DNA of 64,000 nt from Kitasatospora sp. NBC_00315 (GCF_041435095.1 NZ_CP108025.1:7998001-8062000), one strand, 5' to 3'. Positions 24,242-33,675 are shown, counted from the stretch's first letter. Notes: generated by a model not told the origin, from the sequence alone. Made by a program: numbers and translations.

Positions 24242-24835
24242 TCAGGAAGCGCCCTCCGTGGCGCCGCGGAACCGCGCCCAACTCCAGGCCCCCGCGGCTG
24301 CCAGCAGAGCCGCTCCCAGGGCGTAGAGCGGGAGCCAGAGCGTGGTGGTGGCCGCGAGGCAGTCCTCGACGGCCTGGTGGCCGGCCTCATGCTGGGCGTA
24401 GGCCAGGGCGTCGCCGTCCTGACCGGCGAGGGAGCCGAGGGCGGCCTGCGTGTGCAGGATCTCGTAGTTGCCCGCCTGCGCGCAGTTCTCACGGGTGCCC
24501 GGCATGGGGAAGAGCCAGCTCCAGCGTTGCATGGCCGGTGCGAGAGCCAGGGCCACGCACAGGCCCACGACCAGGGAGTAGGCCGTCAGGCTCCAGCCGT
24601 AGCCGGTCGGTCGGGCTCCCGGTGTCCGGGCCGGTACCCGGCCGAAGGAGAGCACCACGGTGAGGAGCGTGAGGCCGAGGTACGTGGAGAACCACTGCCA
24701 CGAGCCCTGGGCGAAGGAGAACGCCAGCACCACGCCGAGCGCGGTCCCCAGGACCCCGGCGTCCCCGGCCGCCCGCGCGCCGGTTCCGCCGACGGCCGCG
24801 TGGGCCCCGGCGCTTCCCGAGCTGGGTGCGCTCAC
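24242..24835 (-). CDS. Membrane protein of unknown function
   Basis: 197 residues. Four hydrophobic segments: GVLGTALGVVLAFSFA, WFSTYLGLTLLTVVLSFG, WSLTAYSLVVGLCVALALA and, after an extracytoplasmic-looking loop of about 60 residues with paired Cys (RENCAQAGNYE and AVEDCLAATT), LWLPLYALGAALLAAAGAW. The Cys pair could form a disulfide outside the cell. A GTG start at 24835 is chosen because GGGAGG stands just before it. Single gene; no family recognised. Confidence 0.7.
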   Translation of the reverse strand: MSAPSSGSAGAHAAVGGTGARAAGDAGVLGTALGVVLAFSFAQGSWQWFSTYLGLTLLTVVLSFGRVPARTPGARPTGYGWSLTAYSLVVGLCVALALAPAMQRWSWLFPMPGTRENCAQAGNYEILHTQAALGSLAGQDGDALAYAQHEAGHQAVEDCLAATTTLWLPLYALGAALLAAAGAWSWARFRGATEGAS

Positions 24836-25076
24836 GTGCTCCCTCCCGCCTGTCGCCCGGGGAGCAGTCTCCCGCGACCACCCGCGGCCGGCCGGGGCAC
24901 CACACCGACGCGCCCCGGGCCCCACCCGCTCGGTCCAACTTCGGGACGACCCACAGGGGGCGTCCCGGAGTTGGTGACGGGCCGTCCGGGAAGCCGATCG
25001 GACGGCGGGAGCCGTCGATCCGCCGGCGTTGAGGGGCCAGGACGGATAGTGGACAGAAACCGCCCGGTATCCGCGC

Positions 25077-25082
25077 TAGGCT
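25077..25082 (+). promoter_or_regulatory. -10 box for a leaderless WYL regulator transcript
   Basis: TAGGCT ends six bases before the ATG at 25089; no ribosome site is present. TGGACA (25050-25055) is a loosely spaced possible -35. Confidence 0.5.
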
Positions 25083-25088
25083 CCGGCC

Positions 25089-26165
25089 ATGTCTCGACCC
25101 ACCGGACGCGTGCTGACCCTGCTGGAGCTGTTGCAGTCAGGCGGCATCCGGACGGTCGCCGAACTCGCCGACCGGCTCGGCGTCGACGGGCGGACCGTCC
25201 GCCGGTATGTGGAACAGTTGCTGGACCTCGACATTCCGGTGCAGGCGGTGCGGGGCCGGTACGGGGGGTACCGGCTGTCGCCCGGGTACCGGCTGCCACC
25301 GCTCATGCTCAGCGACGACGAGGCGCTCGCCGTCCTGCTCGGCCTGGCCGCCGGCCGCCGGGCGGGGCTGATGACGGCGGCGGACGCGGCGAGCGAGACC
25401 GCGGCGGCCAAGATTCGCCGGGTGCTGCCCGAACGCCTGGCCCGCAGGCTCGACACGGTCCTGGAGTCCCTCGCCTTCACCACGCCGGCGGGGGAATCCG
25501 CCGCACCGGACGCCGAGGTCCTGCTCACCGTCGCCGACGCGGTACGCCATCGACGGCCGATCACGATCAGATACACCGACCGCGCCGGAGAGCGCACCGA
25601 GCGCTCGCTGCACGCGTACGGGATCGTCGCCCACGCGGGTCGGTGGTACGTCACCGGCAGGGACCAGGGGATCGGTGAGGACCGGACCTTCCGGCTGGAC
25701 CGCATCGCCGACGCGAGGCCCCTGCCCGGCTCGTTCGAGCCCCCCGCCGGGCTCGATCCGGCCCGGCGCGTGCTCGCGGGGTTCGCCGCCGCCCCGTACC
25801 GACACGAGGTGACCCTGCGGATCCACGGGACGGTCGATCGGATCCGGTCCCGCCTTCCGGCCGGCGTCGCGACCGTGGAAGAGCTCGGGCAGCCGGAGGA
25901 GCCGGTGCCGTCAACACAGCCTGTGGAGCCGGAGGAGCCGGTATCGCCGACGCAGCCTGTGGAGCCGGTGCCGCCCGCTGACCCGGCCGCTGATCGAGCG
26001 GCCGAACGCTGGCTGCGGGTCGAGCTCCGGGTGGAGGACCTCGACTGGCTGCCGGCGGTACTCGCCTCACTCGACCGGCCGTTCGTCATCGAGCGGCCCG
26101 CCGAACTGCGCGACCTCGTCGCGGCGCTCGCCGACCGCCTCATGTCCTGCGCCCGCCAGGTCTGA
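25089..26165 (+). CDS. HTH and WYL-domain transcriptional regulator (YafY/DeoR-like)
   Basis: 358 residues. An N-terminal winged helix (RVLTLLELLQSGGIRTVAELADRLGVDGRTVRRYVEQLL, about 7-50), the linker RYGGYRLSPGYRLPPLML typical of this group, and a WYL domain (about 145-230: RPITIRYTDRAGERTERSLHAYGIVAHAGRWYVTG with FRLDRIADARPL). A Pro/Glu/Thr linker with a repeated QPVEPEEPV unit (about 280-305) precedes the C-terminal WCX-like strand. WYL proteins sense nucleic acids or small ligands and can activate or repress. Divergent from the membrane protein gene. Confidence 0.92.
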   Translation: MSRPTGRVLTLLELLQSGGIRTVAELADRLGVDGRTVRRYVEQLLDLDIPVQAVRGRYGGYRLSPGYRLPPLMLSDDEALAVLLGLAAGRRAGLMTAADAASETAAAKIRRVLPERLARRLDTVLESLAFTTPAGESAAPDAEVLLTVADAVRHRRPITIRYTDRAGERTERSLHAYGIVAHAGRWYVTGRDQGIGEDRTFRLDRIADARPLPGSFEPPAGLDPARRVLAGFAAAPYRHEVTLRIHGTVDRIRSRLPAGVATVEELGQPEEPVPSTQPVEPEEPVSPTQPVEPVPPADPAADRAAERWLRVELRVEDLDWLPAVLASLDRPFVIERPAELRDLVAALADRLMSCARQV

Positions 26166-26327
26166 CGGCGGCGGACCACTGTCACCGGGCCGCGGGGCCG
26201 ACCCCGCCCCGCGCCGTCCCGTGCCCGGGGGCGGCCCGCCCCGGTGGGTGCTTCGCGGAAATCGGTTCGCTGCCGCCCGAAGATCAGGAGAGACTTCGGG
26301 GTCGAGGCTTAACGGCCGCTCACCCTC

Positions 26328-26355
26328 TCAACCTGCTCGAATCAACCTGCTCGAA
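26328..26355. repeat. 14-base tandem duplication next to a ribosome site
   Basis: TCAACCTGCTCGAA is repeated without spacing (26328-26341, 26342-26355) immediately before the ribosome site and ATG of the DUF4190 gene. Confidence 0.95.
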
Positions 26356-26364
26356 GGATTTTGT

Positions 26365-27375
26365 ATGACCATTCCTGCCCCGCCCGACAGCCCGCAGGCC
26401 GCCGGTGAGCCGGCCGACGTCAACCCGTGGGCGCCGCCGGGCTCGGGGCAGAGTGAGGGCCGGGGCGAGGTACTGGGGCACGGAGGGGCCCCCGCCCCGC
26501 TCCCCGGCGGAGGCCCGGGCGTGCCGTACTGGCCGCAGTATCCGATGCCGATGCCGATGCCGCAGCCCCGCAACGGCCTGGGCATCGCGGCCCTGGTGCT
26601 CGGGATCGTCGGCGCCGTCCTCGGCCTGACCGTCATCCTGTTCTGGCTGTCCTGGCTTCCGGCGCTGCTCGCCGTGATCCTCGGGGCCATCGGGCTGGCG
26701 CAGGTGCGCAAGGGCCGGGCGACCAACCGGGCGATGGCACTCGCGGGCGTGATCCTGGGCGTCACGGGCCTGCTGGTCTCGGCCGGTGCCGGTGTGTTCG
26801 TCGTCGCGCAGGTGCACGCGGTCAACGAGGGGCGACGGGCAGCGGAGGCCGCCGCCCGCGCCCGCACCGAGGCCGCCGAGGAGCGGGCGGCGAAGGAGAA
26901 GGAGCGGATCGAAACCGAGATCCGGAAGACCGAGGCGGAGCGGGAGGCCAGAGCTGCGGACGAGCGGGCCCGGCGCCTGTCGTTCGGCCAGTCCTACACG
27001 TACGAGGACGGGTTGAAGGTGACGGTGGCCAAGCCCGAGCCGTACGTTCCGGACGAAACCGTCTTCGAGGCCCCCGAGAACGCGACGATCCGCCAGCTCA
27101 GGATCACCGTCGTCAACACCGGGTCGGCAGACATCTCACTCTCCGGCTCGGGGATGCTCTTCGTCCGGGACGCCGACGAGAAGCTCGTCTTCATGCTGAT
27201 CGACGGAAGCGGACGGCTCAAGATCCTCGACGGCTCTCTCCGCCCCGGCCAGGAGGCCACCGGCCTCTCCGCGTACGCCCTGCCGAACAGCGCGGCCGCC
27301 CGGTTCACCGTCCAGTTCGCCCACGGGTCCGGCCTGGAGCGCAAGGACGTCATCTGGAGCGGTCCTCCCAGCTGA
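26365..27375 (+). CDS. DUF4190 membrane protein with coiled coil and C-terminal DUF4352-like domain
   Basis: 336 residues. A Pro/Gly-rich cytoplasmic N terminus (1-68, with PMPMPMPQP), then a DUF4190 module with two to three helices (GLGIAALVLGIVGAVLGLTVILFW, LLAVILGAIGLAQVRKG, AMALAGVILGVTGLLVSAGAGVF), a charged coiled coil (about 155-210, rich in EAAEERAAKEKERIE) and an extracytoplasmic beta domain (about 212-336: LRITVVNTGSADISLSGSGMLFV), resembling DUF4352 lipoprotein domains. GAAGGA sits before the ATG. It may be a surface sensor or scaffold; no ligand is known. Confidence 0.85.
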   Translation: MTIPAPPDSPQAAGEPADVNPWAPPGSGQSEGRGEVLGHGGAPAPLPGGGPGVPYWPQYPMPMPMPQPRNGLGIAALVLGIVGAVLGLTVILFWLSWLPALLAVILGAIGLAQVRKGRATNRAMALAGVILGVTGLLVSAGAGVFVVAQVHAVNEGRRAAEAAARARTEAAEERAAKEKERIETEIRKTEAEREARAADERARRLSFGQSYTYEDGLKVTVAKPEPYVPDETVFEAPENATIRQLRITVVNTGSADISLSGSGMLFVRDADEKLVFMLIDGSGRLKILDGSLRPGQEATGLSAYALPNSAAARFTVQFAHGSGLERKDVIWSGPPS

Positions 27376-27897
27376 CCGAGGTCTCTCCCTCCGTTCCGTA
27401 CCGGGAACGGGCGCGATCGCGGAGAGGGACACACGAGCCTCCGACGCGTCCGATGTGTCCGCCCGGTGCACGGCCGGTGAGCCGGCTCCGACCTTCTACG
27501 GCCGTCTTCCGGCGGACGCCCTGAGGGTGGACGGCGATCGCCGTATCCTCGACCTCCTACTCGTCCGGAGGTCATACCTCGCGCCGGCGGCCAGGGCGCG
27601 GCCACCCTTGCCGACGCCCTCTTCCGCGCCGAGCGCGTCCCGCACTGCCTGCACGGGTTCACGGGTTCTGACCACGCGCTCGCCGGCCCAACGGGCAGCC
27701 CGCGAGCGGCTGCTGCCGTCGCAGGTCGGCGCGGGACGCGGATCCCGTCGAGGGCCTGCGGCTCAGGCGGACAGCGGGTGGCGCATGATCCTTGGACGGG
27801 GATAATGCGACAGCGCGGGCCTGCACTCGGCGCGCTCTCGGGGCGCGAGTGGTCAGTCGGCGGGTGGACCGTTTCCTCGACCTAGGAGCACACTTCA
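27376..27897. other. Intergenic, no confident gene
   Basis: About 520 bases. An open frame at 27580-27790 (with GGQGAATLADALFRAERVP) has GC-rich third positions and may be a decayed gene, but no start, ribosome site or family was recognised. Confidence 0.4.
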
Positions 27898-30714
27898 GTG
27901 CGTTTGCACAGACTGGCAGGACTGACCACGGTCGCGGTGATAGCAGGGGTGGTGCTTCCGGTGCCGGCGACGGCTGCTGCCCCGGGCGCCCTGCTCGTGG
28001 ACGGCACCGCCAAGGAGATCTGCTCCGACCAGGGGACCGGGACTCCGGACAGGCCCTACTGCACGCTCGCCGCAGCCGCGGCGGTGGCTCAGCCGGGGCA
28101 GACGGTCGAGGTTCGGAGTCTCGCCATGGCGGAGACTCTGCAACCGATCCGGTCGGGGACGGCAGATCAGCCCATCCGCTTCGTGGCGGTCAACTCGGGT
28201 AACGACAACTGGTCACGCCCGGCCATCTCCGCCGTGACCATCGCGGGCCTGCACGACGTGACGGTGGCCGGCTTCGCGATCAACGGTGCGGCGGTCACCG
28301 TCAGCAGGTCGAGTGATGTGCTTGTGGACAACAACTTCGTCAACACCGGGTCCGGAATCGTCGTTGACGGGGGAAGCACGCGGGTGACGGTCAGTCGGAA
28401 CCAGCTCCCGTCCTCCCAGCTCACCGTTCGGGGCGGTGCGACCGGAACCGTCGTCACCGGCAACGCGGCTCTCAACGCGGGTGCGCCGGCGCTTCGGGTG
28501 ATCGATGCCCCCGGAACCGTCGTCACCGGGAACACCCTGGTGACCGACTGCTTCACAGAGCTGCAGATGGAGGGGGACTCCGGCGGCGCGGTGATCGCGA
28601 ACAACGTCATCGCCGCACGGCAGACGCCCTACGACCTCCAGTACTGTGCCCCGTCCGACCGGTCCGCCGAGGTCGCGATCGACGCCTCCTCCACGATCGG
28701 CACCCGGCTGGACTACAACCTGGTACACCCCGCGCCGGGAGCGCCGGCCTATCGGTGGGCGGGCCAGAGCTACCCGACCGCCGCGCTCCTCGGCACCGCC
28801 ACGGGACAGGGGCAGCACGACCTGACGGCTGATCCGCACTTCAAGGACGTCGAGCACCTGGACTACTCACTGGGAACGGGATCGCCGGCCATCGACTCCG
28901 CCGACTCCACGGCGGTCGGCGCGAGCGCGGCCGACGTCCTCGGCGGCGCCCGTGTCGATGACCCGCTGGTCGCCGACACCGGGAACGGCCCCGGCCACTA
29001 CGACCGCGGCGCGTTCGAGACCCAGGGCGTTTCCGCAGTCGATCTGCAGCTGGACCACCAGCAGGCCCCGTACTCCCAGCAGATCACCGCATCGGCGAAG
29101 GCCGCCGACGACTGGGGCACCACCCTGGCGTACTCCGTGGACTTCGGTGACGGGACCGCCCCGGGCACGGCGGCCACCTCCTCCCACACCTACTCCGTCG
29201 AGGGCGAATACACCGTCACCGTGACGGTCAGCAATCCCCAGGGAGGCAGGGCCTCCACCCGCAAACCCGTCTCGATCCGCCGACCCGGCCCGGCAGTCGC
29301 GGTGTTCACCAGTGCGCCGGAGCTGCCGACACCGGACAACACCGCCCCGGGGTTCATGGCGCTGCAGTACGCGTTCGACCTGAAGCCCTACATGGCCGCC
29401 AACCCGTGGCCGATCGTGGCCGCCGCCTTCGACTACGGAGACGGGTCCGGCTCGTGGCAGGTTCCTGCGGGCAGCACCGCCACCACCCACACCTACGCCG
29501 CGCCCGGCGACTACGGGGTTCGGCTCACCGTCACCGACAGCATCGGCCGGACCGCCAGCACCGTGCAGTCGACCCACGTCGCCTACGCGCCCGGCGGCTA
29601 CGTTCCGGTCACACCCACCCGTGCGCTGGACACCAGGACGATCGGCCCTTCCCCCGGCGCGGGAAAGGTCGGCCCGGGCGGCGAGGTCGTTTTCGACTCG
29701 GCGCCCTGGGGAGTGACGGTTCCGCACTCGGCGACAGCCGTGGTCCTGAACATCACCGCCACCGAGCCGGACCAGGACAGCCACCTCACCGTCTATCCGC
29801 ACGGCGCCCCTCGGCCGAGCACCTCCAACGTCAACTTCACAGCAGGGCAGACCGTTCCCAACCTGGTGACGGTGCCCAAGGGCGCCGACTGGAAGATCGC
29901 CGTCTACAACCACAGCGGCTCGACCCATGTCATCGCCGACGTCTACGGCTACTACATGCCGGGCCAAGGGGCGCTCTTCAACCCGGTCACCCCCGACCGA
30001 CTGCTCGACACGCGCAACGGCACCGGCGCGCCGAAGGCCGCCGTCGGTCCGGGCGCCGAGGTCAGGGTGAAGATCGCCGGTGACCACGGCGTGCCCTCCG
30101 ATGCCGTGGCCGCCGTCCTCAACGTGACCGCCACCGAACCGGACTCCTCCGGCCACGTCATCGTCTACGCCGGCGGCACCACACGCCCGAGCACCTCGAA
30201 CCTGAACTTCACCCCGGGGCAGACCGTGCCGAACCAGGTCATCGTCCCGGTCGGCTCGGACGGCACGGTCGCGCTCTTCAACTCCGCCGGCCACACGCAG
30301 TTGATCGCCGACATCACCGGCTACTACCGCGCCGGTCAGGGCAGCCGATTCACCCCGGTGAGCCCGTCCCGACTGCTCGACACCCGCATCGGCACCGGCG
30401 CGCCGATCGGCCCGATCGGAGCCGGAGCGTACCGAGCCGTCACCGTCGCGGGCACCCCGGTCGTACCCGCCGGCTCCAGCGCAGCAGTACTCAACGTGAC
30501 CGTCACCGGCCCCGTCGACTCCGGCCATCTCACCGCGTATGCCGACGGCACCGCTCGCCCGGACACCTCCAACCTCAACTACACGTCCGGACAGACCGTC
30601 GCCAACCACACCCAGGTCCCCGTCGGAGTCAACGGCCGCGTCGACCTCTGGGCGTCCTGGGGCAACCCCCAGGTCGTGGCCGATCTGTTCGGCTACTTCG
30701 GCCCGGCCTCCTGA
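27898..30714 (+). CDS. Large secreted protein: beta-helix, two PKD domains, three C-terminal repeats
   Basis: 938 residues. A signal peptide (basic start, LTTVAVIAGVVLPVPATAAA) exports it. Residues 30-370 form a right-handed beta-helix with many short turns of the type DVTVAGFAINGAAVTV and VVTGN, as in polysaccharide lyases and adhesins. Two PKD domains follow (YSVDFGDGTAPG near 415, FDYGDGSGSW near 510). The C-terminal 375 residues are three tandem repeats of about 125 residues, each with VTPxRLLDTR, VLNVTATEP, RPSTSNLNF.PGQTVPN and IADVxGYY. GTG start with AGGAG at 27884-27888. Probably binds or cleaves a polysaccharide; activity unknown. Confidence 0.88.
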   Translation: MRLHRLAGLTTVAVIAGVVLPVPATAAAPGALLVDGTAKEICSDQGTGTPDRPYCTLAAAAAVAQPGQTVEVRSLAMAETLQPIRSGTADQPIRFVAVNSGNDNWSRPAISAVTIAGLHDVTVAGFAINGAAVTVSRSSDVLVDNNFVNTGSGIVVDGGSTRVTVSRNQLPSSQLTVRGGATGTVVTGNAALNAGAPALRVIDAPGTVVTGNTLVTDCFTELQMEGDSGGAVIANNVIAARQTPYDLQYCAPSDRSAEVAIDASSTIGTRLDYNLVHPAPGAPAYRWAGQSYPTAALLGTATGQGQHDLTADPHFKDVEHLDYSLGTGSPAIDSADSTAVGASAADVLGGARVDDPLVADTGNGPGHYDRGAFETQGVSAVDLQLDHQQAPYSQQITASAKAADDWGTTLAYSVDFGDGTAPGTAATSSHTYSVEGEYTVTVTVSNPQGGRASTRKPVSIRRPGPAVAVFTSAPELPTPDNTAPGFMALQYAFDLKPYMAANPWPIVAAAFDYGDGSGSWQVPAGSTATTHTYAAPGDYGVRLTVTDSIGRTASTVQSTHVAYAPGGYVPVTPTRALDTRTIGPSPGAGKVGPGGEVVFDSAPWGVTVPHSATAVVLNITATEPDQDSHLTVYPHGAPRPSTSNVNFTAGQTVPNLVTVPKGADWKIAVYNHSGSTHVIADVYGYYMPGQGALFNPVTPDRLLDTRNGTGAPKAAVGPGAEVRVKIAGDHGVPSDAVAAVLNVTATEPDSSGHVIVYAGGTTRPSTSNLNFTPGQTVPNQVIVPVGSDGTVALFNSAGHTQLIADITGYYRAGQGSRFTPVSPSRLLDTRIGTGAPIGPIGAGAYRAVTVAGTPVVPAGSSAAVLNVTVTGPVDSGHLTAYADGTARPDTSNLNYTSGQTVANHTQVPVGVNGRVDLWASWGNPQVVADLFGYFGPAS
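29593..30711 (+). repeat. Three protein-level repeats in the C terminus of the secreted beta-helix protein
   Basis: Repeat 1 about 29593-29960, repeat 2 about 29968-30332, repeat 3 about 30340-30711. Each carries RLLDTR (ALDTRT in the first), a VLN(V/I)T strand, a RPSTSNLNF-like strand, a GQTV(P/A)N turn and a final GY(Y/F). Confidence 0.9.
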
Positions 30715-30726
30715 CACTCCAGCAGG

Positions 30727-30766
30727 GGTGCGAGTGGCTCGGGCACCCGGGCCCGCCACTCGCACC
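30727..30766 (+). terminator. Stem-loop after the secreted beta-helix gene
   Basis: GGTGCGAGTGGC (30727-30738) pairs with GCCACTCGCACC (30755-30766), 12 bases, with GGGC/GCCC pairing inside the loop. It starts 13 bases past the stop. The remaining gap to 31005 shows no gene. Confidence 0.75.
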
Positions 30767-31005
30767 ACCGAAGGCGCCGTCAACGGACGGACGGCACGGG
30801 TGGTAAGACTTCTCACGGTCACAGCGTGCCCCGCCCGGCCCAGTCCCAGCGGTTCGTTGACGCCACCGCCCCCTGAAGGCCCACCAGTTCACCGCACTCG
30901 CCGATGAGACCTCTGACCCGCACCCGAGCCGAGCCACCCACCAAGGCCGGCTGACCGCTGCAGGACCCGACGGTGACGGTCCTCCGCCTTCAACGCGGCG
31001 GACCG

Positions 31006-31986
31006 TCAAGCGCTGTTCCAGGGGACATCCGGCGTGAGCATCTCGTGGATGCAGCGCCGCAGTCCGCTGGTGGAGTCGACCGGTGGGAGCCATGGCACCC
31101 GCTGAAGGAGGTCGCTGTGCTGGTCGGTACCGGGATCGGTGAGCAGGGCGCGGAGTTCGTCGGGGACGGGGTCGTCGACCAGGCACAGCCAGGCGAGGCC
31201 GGCGCCGATGCGGATCGCGGGTGGTCGGCCGGGATCCGACCACAGGTCCCGGGCCCATGCCAGAGCGTGTTCATCCTGGTGTTCACGGGCGAGTTGGGCG
31301 ATCCCCAGGATCAGGCTCACCTGGACCACCGGATCATCTTCCGCCGCCAGCCTGCTGTGCAGAGCTGATGAGACGCGTGAAATCTCGCTGGTCGCCGCCG
31401 CCAGGACGAAGGCGGTCGCGGAGCGGACTTCGGGATCGGGGTCGGGGAAAAGAGGGAACAGGAGGTGCAGGTCGCCCGTGACGGCGTCGCGGGCGGCCTG
31501 AATCGTCCAGTCCACCGGGCACTCTGTGGTGCCCTCGATCTCCAATGGATCTTCAGCGACTGCGAGAAGGCCTTCTCGTGATCCGTCCCCGTGGTGTTGG
31601 CAACGTCCGATCTCGGCGACCAGGCGAAGGGTTTCCGCGCGGACTCCGGCGGATCCGCCAGCCGCGATCCGGAGCAGGAACGGCACCGCCAGTGCTCCCA
31701 CCGCGATCGTGCTGCCCTGGTGGTGAAGATCTGTCCGCAGCTGCCACAAAGCCCCGTCGGCGGCTTCGGCCTCTCCGGAGGCGAGCGTCGCAAGGAGACC
31801 GGGAACCTCCTCGCCCGGGCCGTAGAAGTGCGGAAATCGGTGCCAAGGTATCTCGTCGTACCTGAACCCGTCCTTGACCTCTCGTGGGATCGCGCTCACG
31901 ACCGTACGCATGTCGCATTCCGTGCCTGCCCACGGCTCGGGCCACCTGGACCAACGCTCATCGTCCATAGCCTGGCCACCAGACAT
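31006..31986 (-). CDS. HEAT-repeat-like protein
   Basis: 326 residues, no signal or membrane segment. After an N-terminal part (IPREVKDGFRYDEIPWHRFPHFYG) it consists of alpha-helical repeats with spaced hydrophobic residues, e.g. VPGLLATLASGEAEAADGALWQLRTDL, AVPFLLRIAAGG, VRSATAFVLAAATSE, VVQVSLILGIAQLAREH. This matches HEAT/armadillo-type scaffolds found in many streptomycete proteins of unknown role. The ATG at 31986 has GGAGGA eight bases before it; upstream codons extend the frame but without a ribosome site. Single gene, divergent from the deaminase-like gene. Confidence 0.75.
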   Translation of the reverse strand: MSGGQAMDDERWSRWPEPWAGTECDMRTVVSAIPREVKDGFRYDEIPWHRFPHFYGPGEEVPGLLATLASGEAEAADGALWQLRTDLHHQGSTIAVGALAVPFLLRIAAGGSAGVRAETLRLVAEIGRCQHHGDGSREGLLAVAEDPLEIEGTTECPVDWTIQAARDAVTGDLHLLFPLFPDPDPEVRSATAFVLAAATSEISRVSSALHSRLAAEDDPVVQVSLILGIAQLAREHQDEHALAWARDLWSDPGRPPAIRIGAGLAWLCLVDDPVPDELRALLTDPGTDQHSDLLQRVPWLPPVDSTSGLRRCIHEMLTPDVPWNSA

Positions 31987-32715
31987 CAGAGCCGTCCTCC
32001 GCTCGCCGAACACGCGGTCCGCGAGCACTCTCGGCAACGACCGGGGGTCGATGCCGCACGCGCGAACCCAGGGTCTGCCGTCCCGTCGATCGACACCACC
32101 CGAACCCTCGACAGCTGTCACCGGTCGGCGCGAACCCGAGGAGTCTAACTACTGATGATCAAGAGCGCAGTCCTTTCACTGCACCTGCTCACCTCTACGT
32201 CCCGTCGTCGTTCGCGCGGACAGGCACGGTTCGACGGCGGTCGGTGTAGGCGGGCAGCGGTCGAGAAACGCAACGCCCGGTGACTCGTGCACGGGTGGAG
32301 GGCGGCGCAGCGCCGGCTCGGCGTGCACCGCTTCGATCAGGGGGCGGGCGCGTCGGGAGCGGGGTGGGGCTCAGCCGAAGTCGGGGATGGGGTGGTCCGG
32401 GGCGAGGGCGGCGGCGATTCGCTGGGCGGATCGGCGCGAGCCACGGCACGACCGTGCTCGATCTCGACGAGCAGGCCGTCCCCGAGCAGCCGCGGGTCGC
32501 CCTGACCGTGGGGCGGGCGGCCACTGCGCGGTGGCGCGCTGGCGCGCGCCGGTGCGTTGCGGCGCACGCGGGGCACCGGCGCGCCGTGAAGTGCCTGACG
32601 CATCGCCAGACCCCTTGTCGGGTCGGGCTCGGCTCACCTACGGTGCGACCGGGGAGAACGACCGAACCGGGGCGGGGGGAGGCCCTTGTCCCGGTTGAAC
32701 TGGGGGGAGAGCACC
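31987..32715. promoter_or_regulatory. Divergent intergenic region with candidate promoter for the deaminase-like gene
   Basis: TTGTCG (32615-32620) and TACGGT (32639-32644), 18 bases apart, point toward the gene at 32716. On the minus strand around 32370-32560 two overlapping frames (HGQGDPRLLGDGLLVEIEHG and RIAAALAPDHPIPDFG before a stop) look like one frameshifted coding remnant. No intact gene is seen. Confidence 0.4.
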
Positions 32716-33675
32716 ATGGCCGACACGGGTACCAACGGGATCGACGGTACACTGGGCCGGATCGAGCGGCGGCTGACCGGTCGCGCTCGGACGATGATCG
32801 AACAGCGGGCGCAGCAGCCCCAGGGTGTGCAGCCGCCGCCACCCACCGACGCCGAGGCGCTGGACATCCTCAAGTCCAGGCTCGAGATCGCCCGCCACGC
32901 GCTCAACGAGGTGCGCGACGACTACCTGATCTCCAACGACGACCCGACCAGGCACCAGGCTCTGCTGACCGAGTACGTCCGCGAGCTGACCACCCGGGTG
33001 GCCGAGGCCGAGGCCGTCGGCGGCCTGGTGGCGCAGCTGCGCACCGGGCTCCAGCAGTGGTCCAACAAGGCGGGCCTGGAATCCAGCACCCTGGTCGCCG
33101 CGTTGGTGGAGCACCTGGTGAAGCGCGAGCGGCAGCGCCGGGAGGACGCGGTCGCCGCCGCACAGGCGCTGGCGGACCGCCAGGCGGCGGCCCGGCTGCC
33201 GCGGGTGCGCAACGACACGGAGATCCTTCAGGAGGCGATCCGCCGCAAGTGCGGCGAGGCCGGGCCGGCGTACGACCCGGGTGCGCGGCGGCTGCCCGGG
33301 GACGTGAAGTCGGTCCTGGTGGTGGGCGGCGCCGAGTACCACGGGGCGAACGGCCACAGTGGTCAGCTGTCGCCGGTCACCCTCGCACTGATCCCGCAGC
33401 TGGTCGACCGGTTGGAGCACTGGACCGAGACCGGCTGCGCCGAGGTCGCGGCGCTCAACCGCTTCCTGGTCTCGGCCAACTACACGTCCGCTGCGGCTGC
33501 CCTGACCGCGATCGACCAGAACGTGCTCAGGGGCGCGCTGATCGGGACCGTGTGCCTGTACGACCGCAGCGCCGACAACCCCGGGAGCTGGCACGTGCGC
33601 ACCCCCTGCGAGCAGTGCCAGCAGTGGTTGAAGCGGGCCGGGATCATCGCGTACACCAAGGGCGCGCGGAGCTGA
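32716..33675 (+). CDS. Deaminase-fold protein with YwqJ/toxin-type zinc motifs
   Basis: 319 residues, no signal peptide. Residues 1-175 are mostly helical and charged (LDILKSRLEIARHALNEVRDDY, VEHLVKRERQRREDAVAAAQAL). The C-terminal 125 residues show the layout of nucleic-acid deaminases: AEYHGANGHSGQ, then GCAEVAALN with Cys241 and Glu243, then TPCEQCQQWL with Cys298 and Cys301. That is, one C-x-E and one PCxxC zinc motif, as in the YwqJ-like toxin deaminases. A base- or nucleotide-deaminating activity is inferred. GGGGGGAG precedes the ATG. No immunity gene is adjacent; a magnesium-transporter-like fragment follows. Confidence 0.75.
   Translation: MADTGTNGIDGTLGRIERRLTGRARTMIEQRAQQPQGVQPPPPTDAEALDILKSRLEIARHALNEVRDDYLISNDDPTRHQALLTEYVRELTTRVAEAEAVGGLVAQLRTGLQQWSNKAGLESSTLVAALVEHLVKRERQRREDAVAAAQALADRQAAARLPRVRNDTEILQEAIRRKCGEAGPAYDPGARRLPGDVKSVLVVGGAEYHGANGHSGQLSPVTLALIPQLVDRLEHWTETGCAEVAALNRFLVSANYTSAAAALTAIDQNVLRGALIGTVCLYDRSADNPGSWHVRTPCEQCQQWLKRAGIIAYTKGARS

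Noticed and set aside
28867..30822. Long minus-strand frame opposite the secreted repeat protein
   Set aside because: It mirrors the plus-strand repeats and has no start site or motif.
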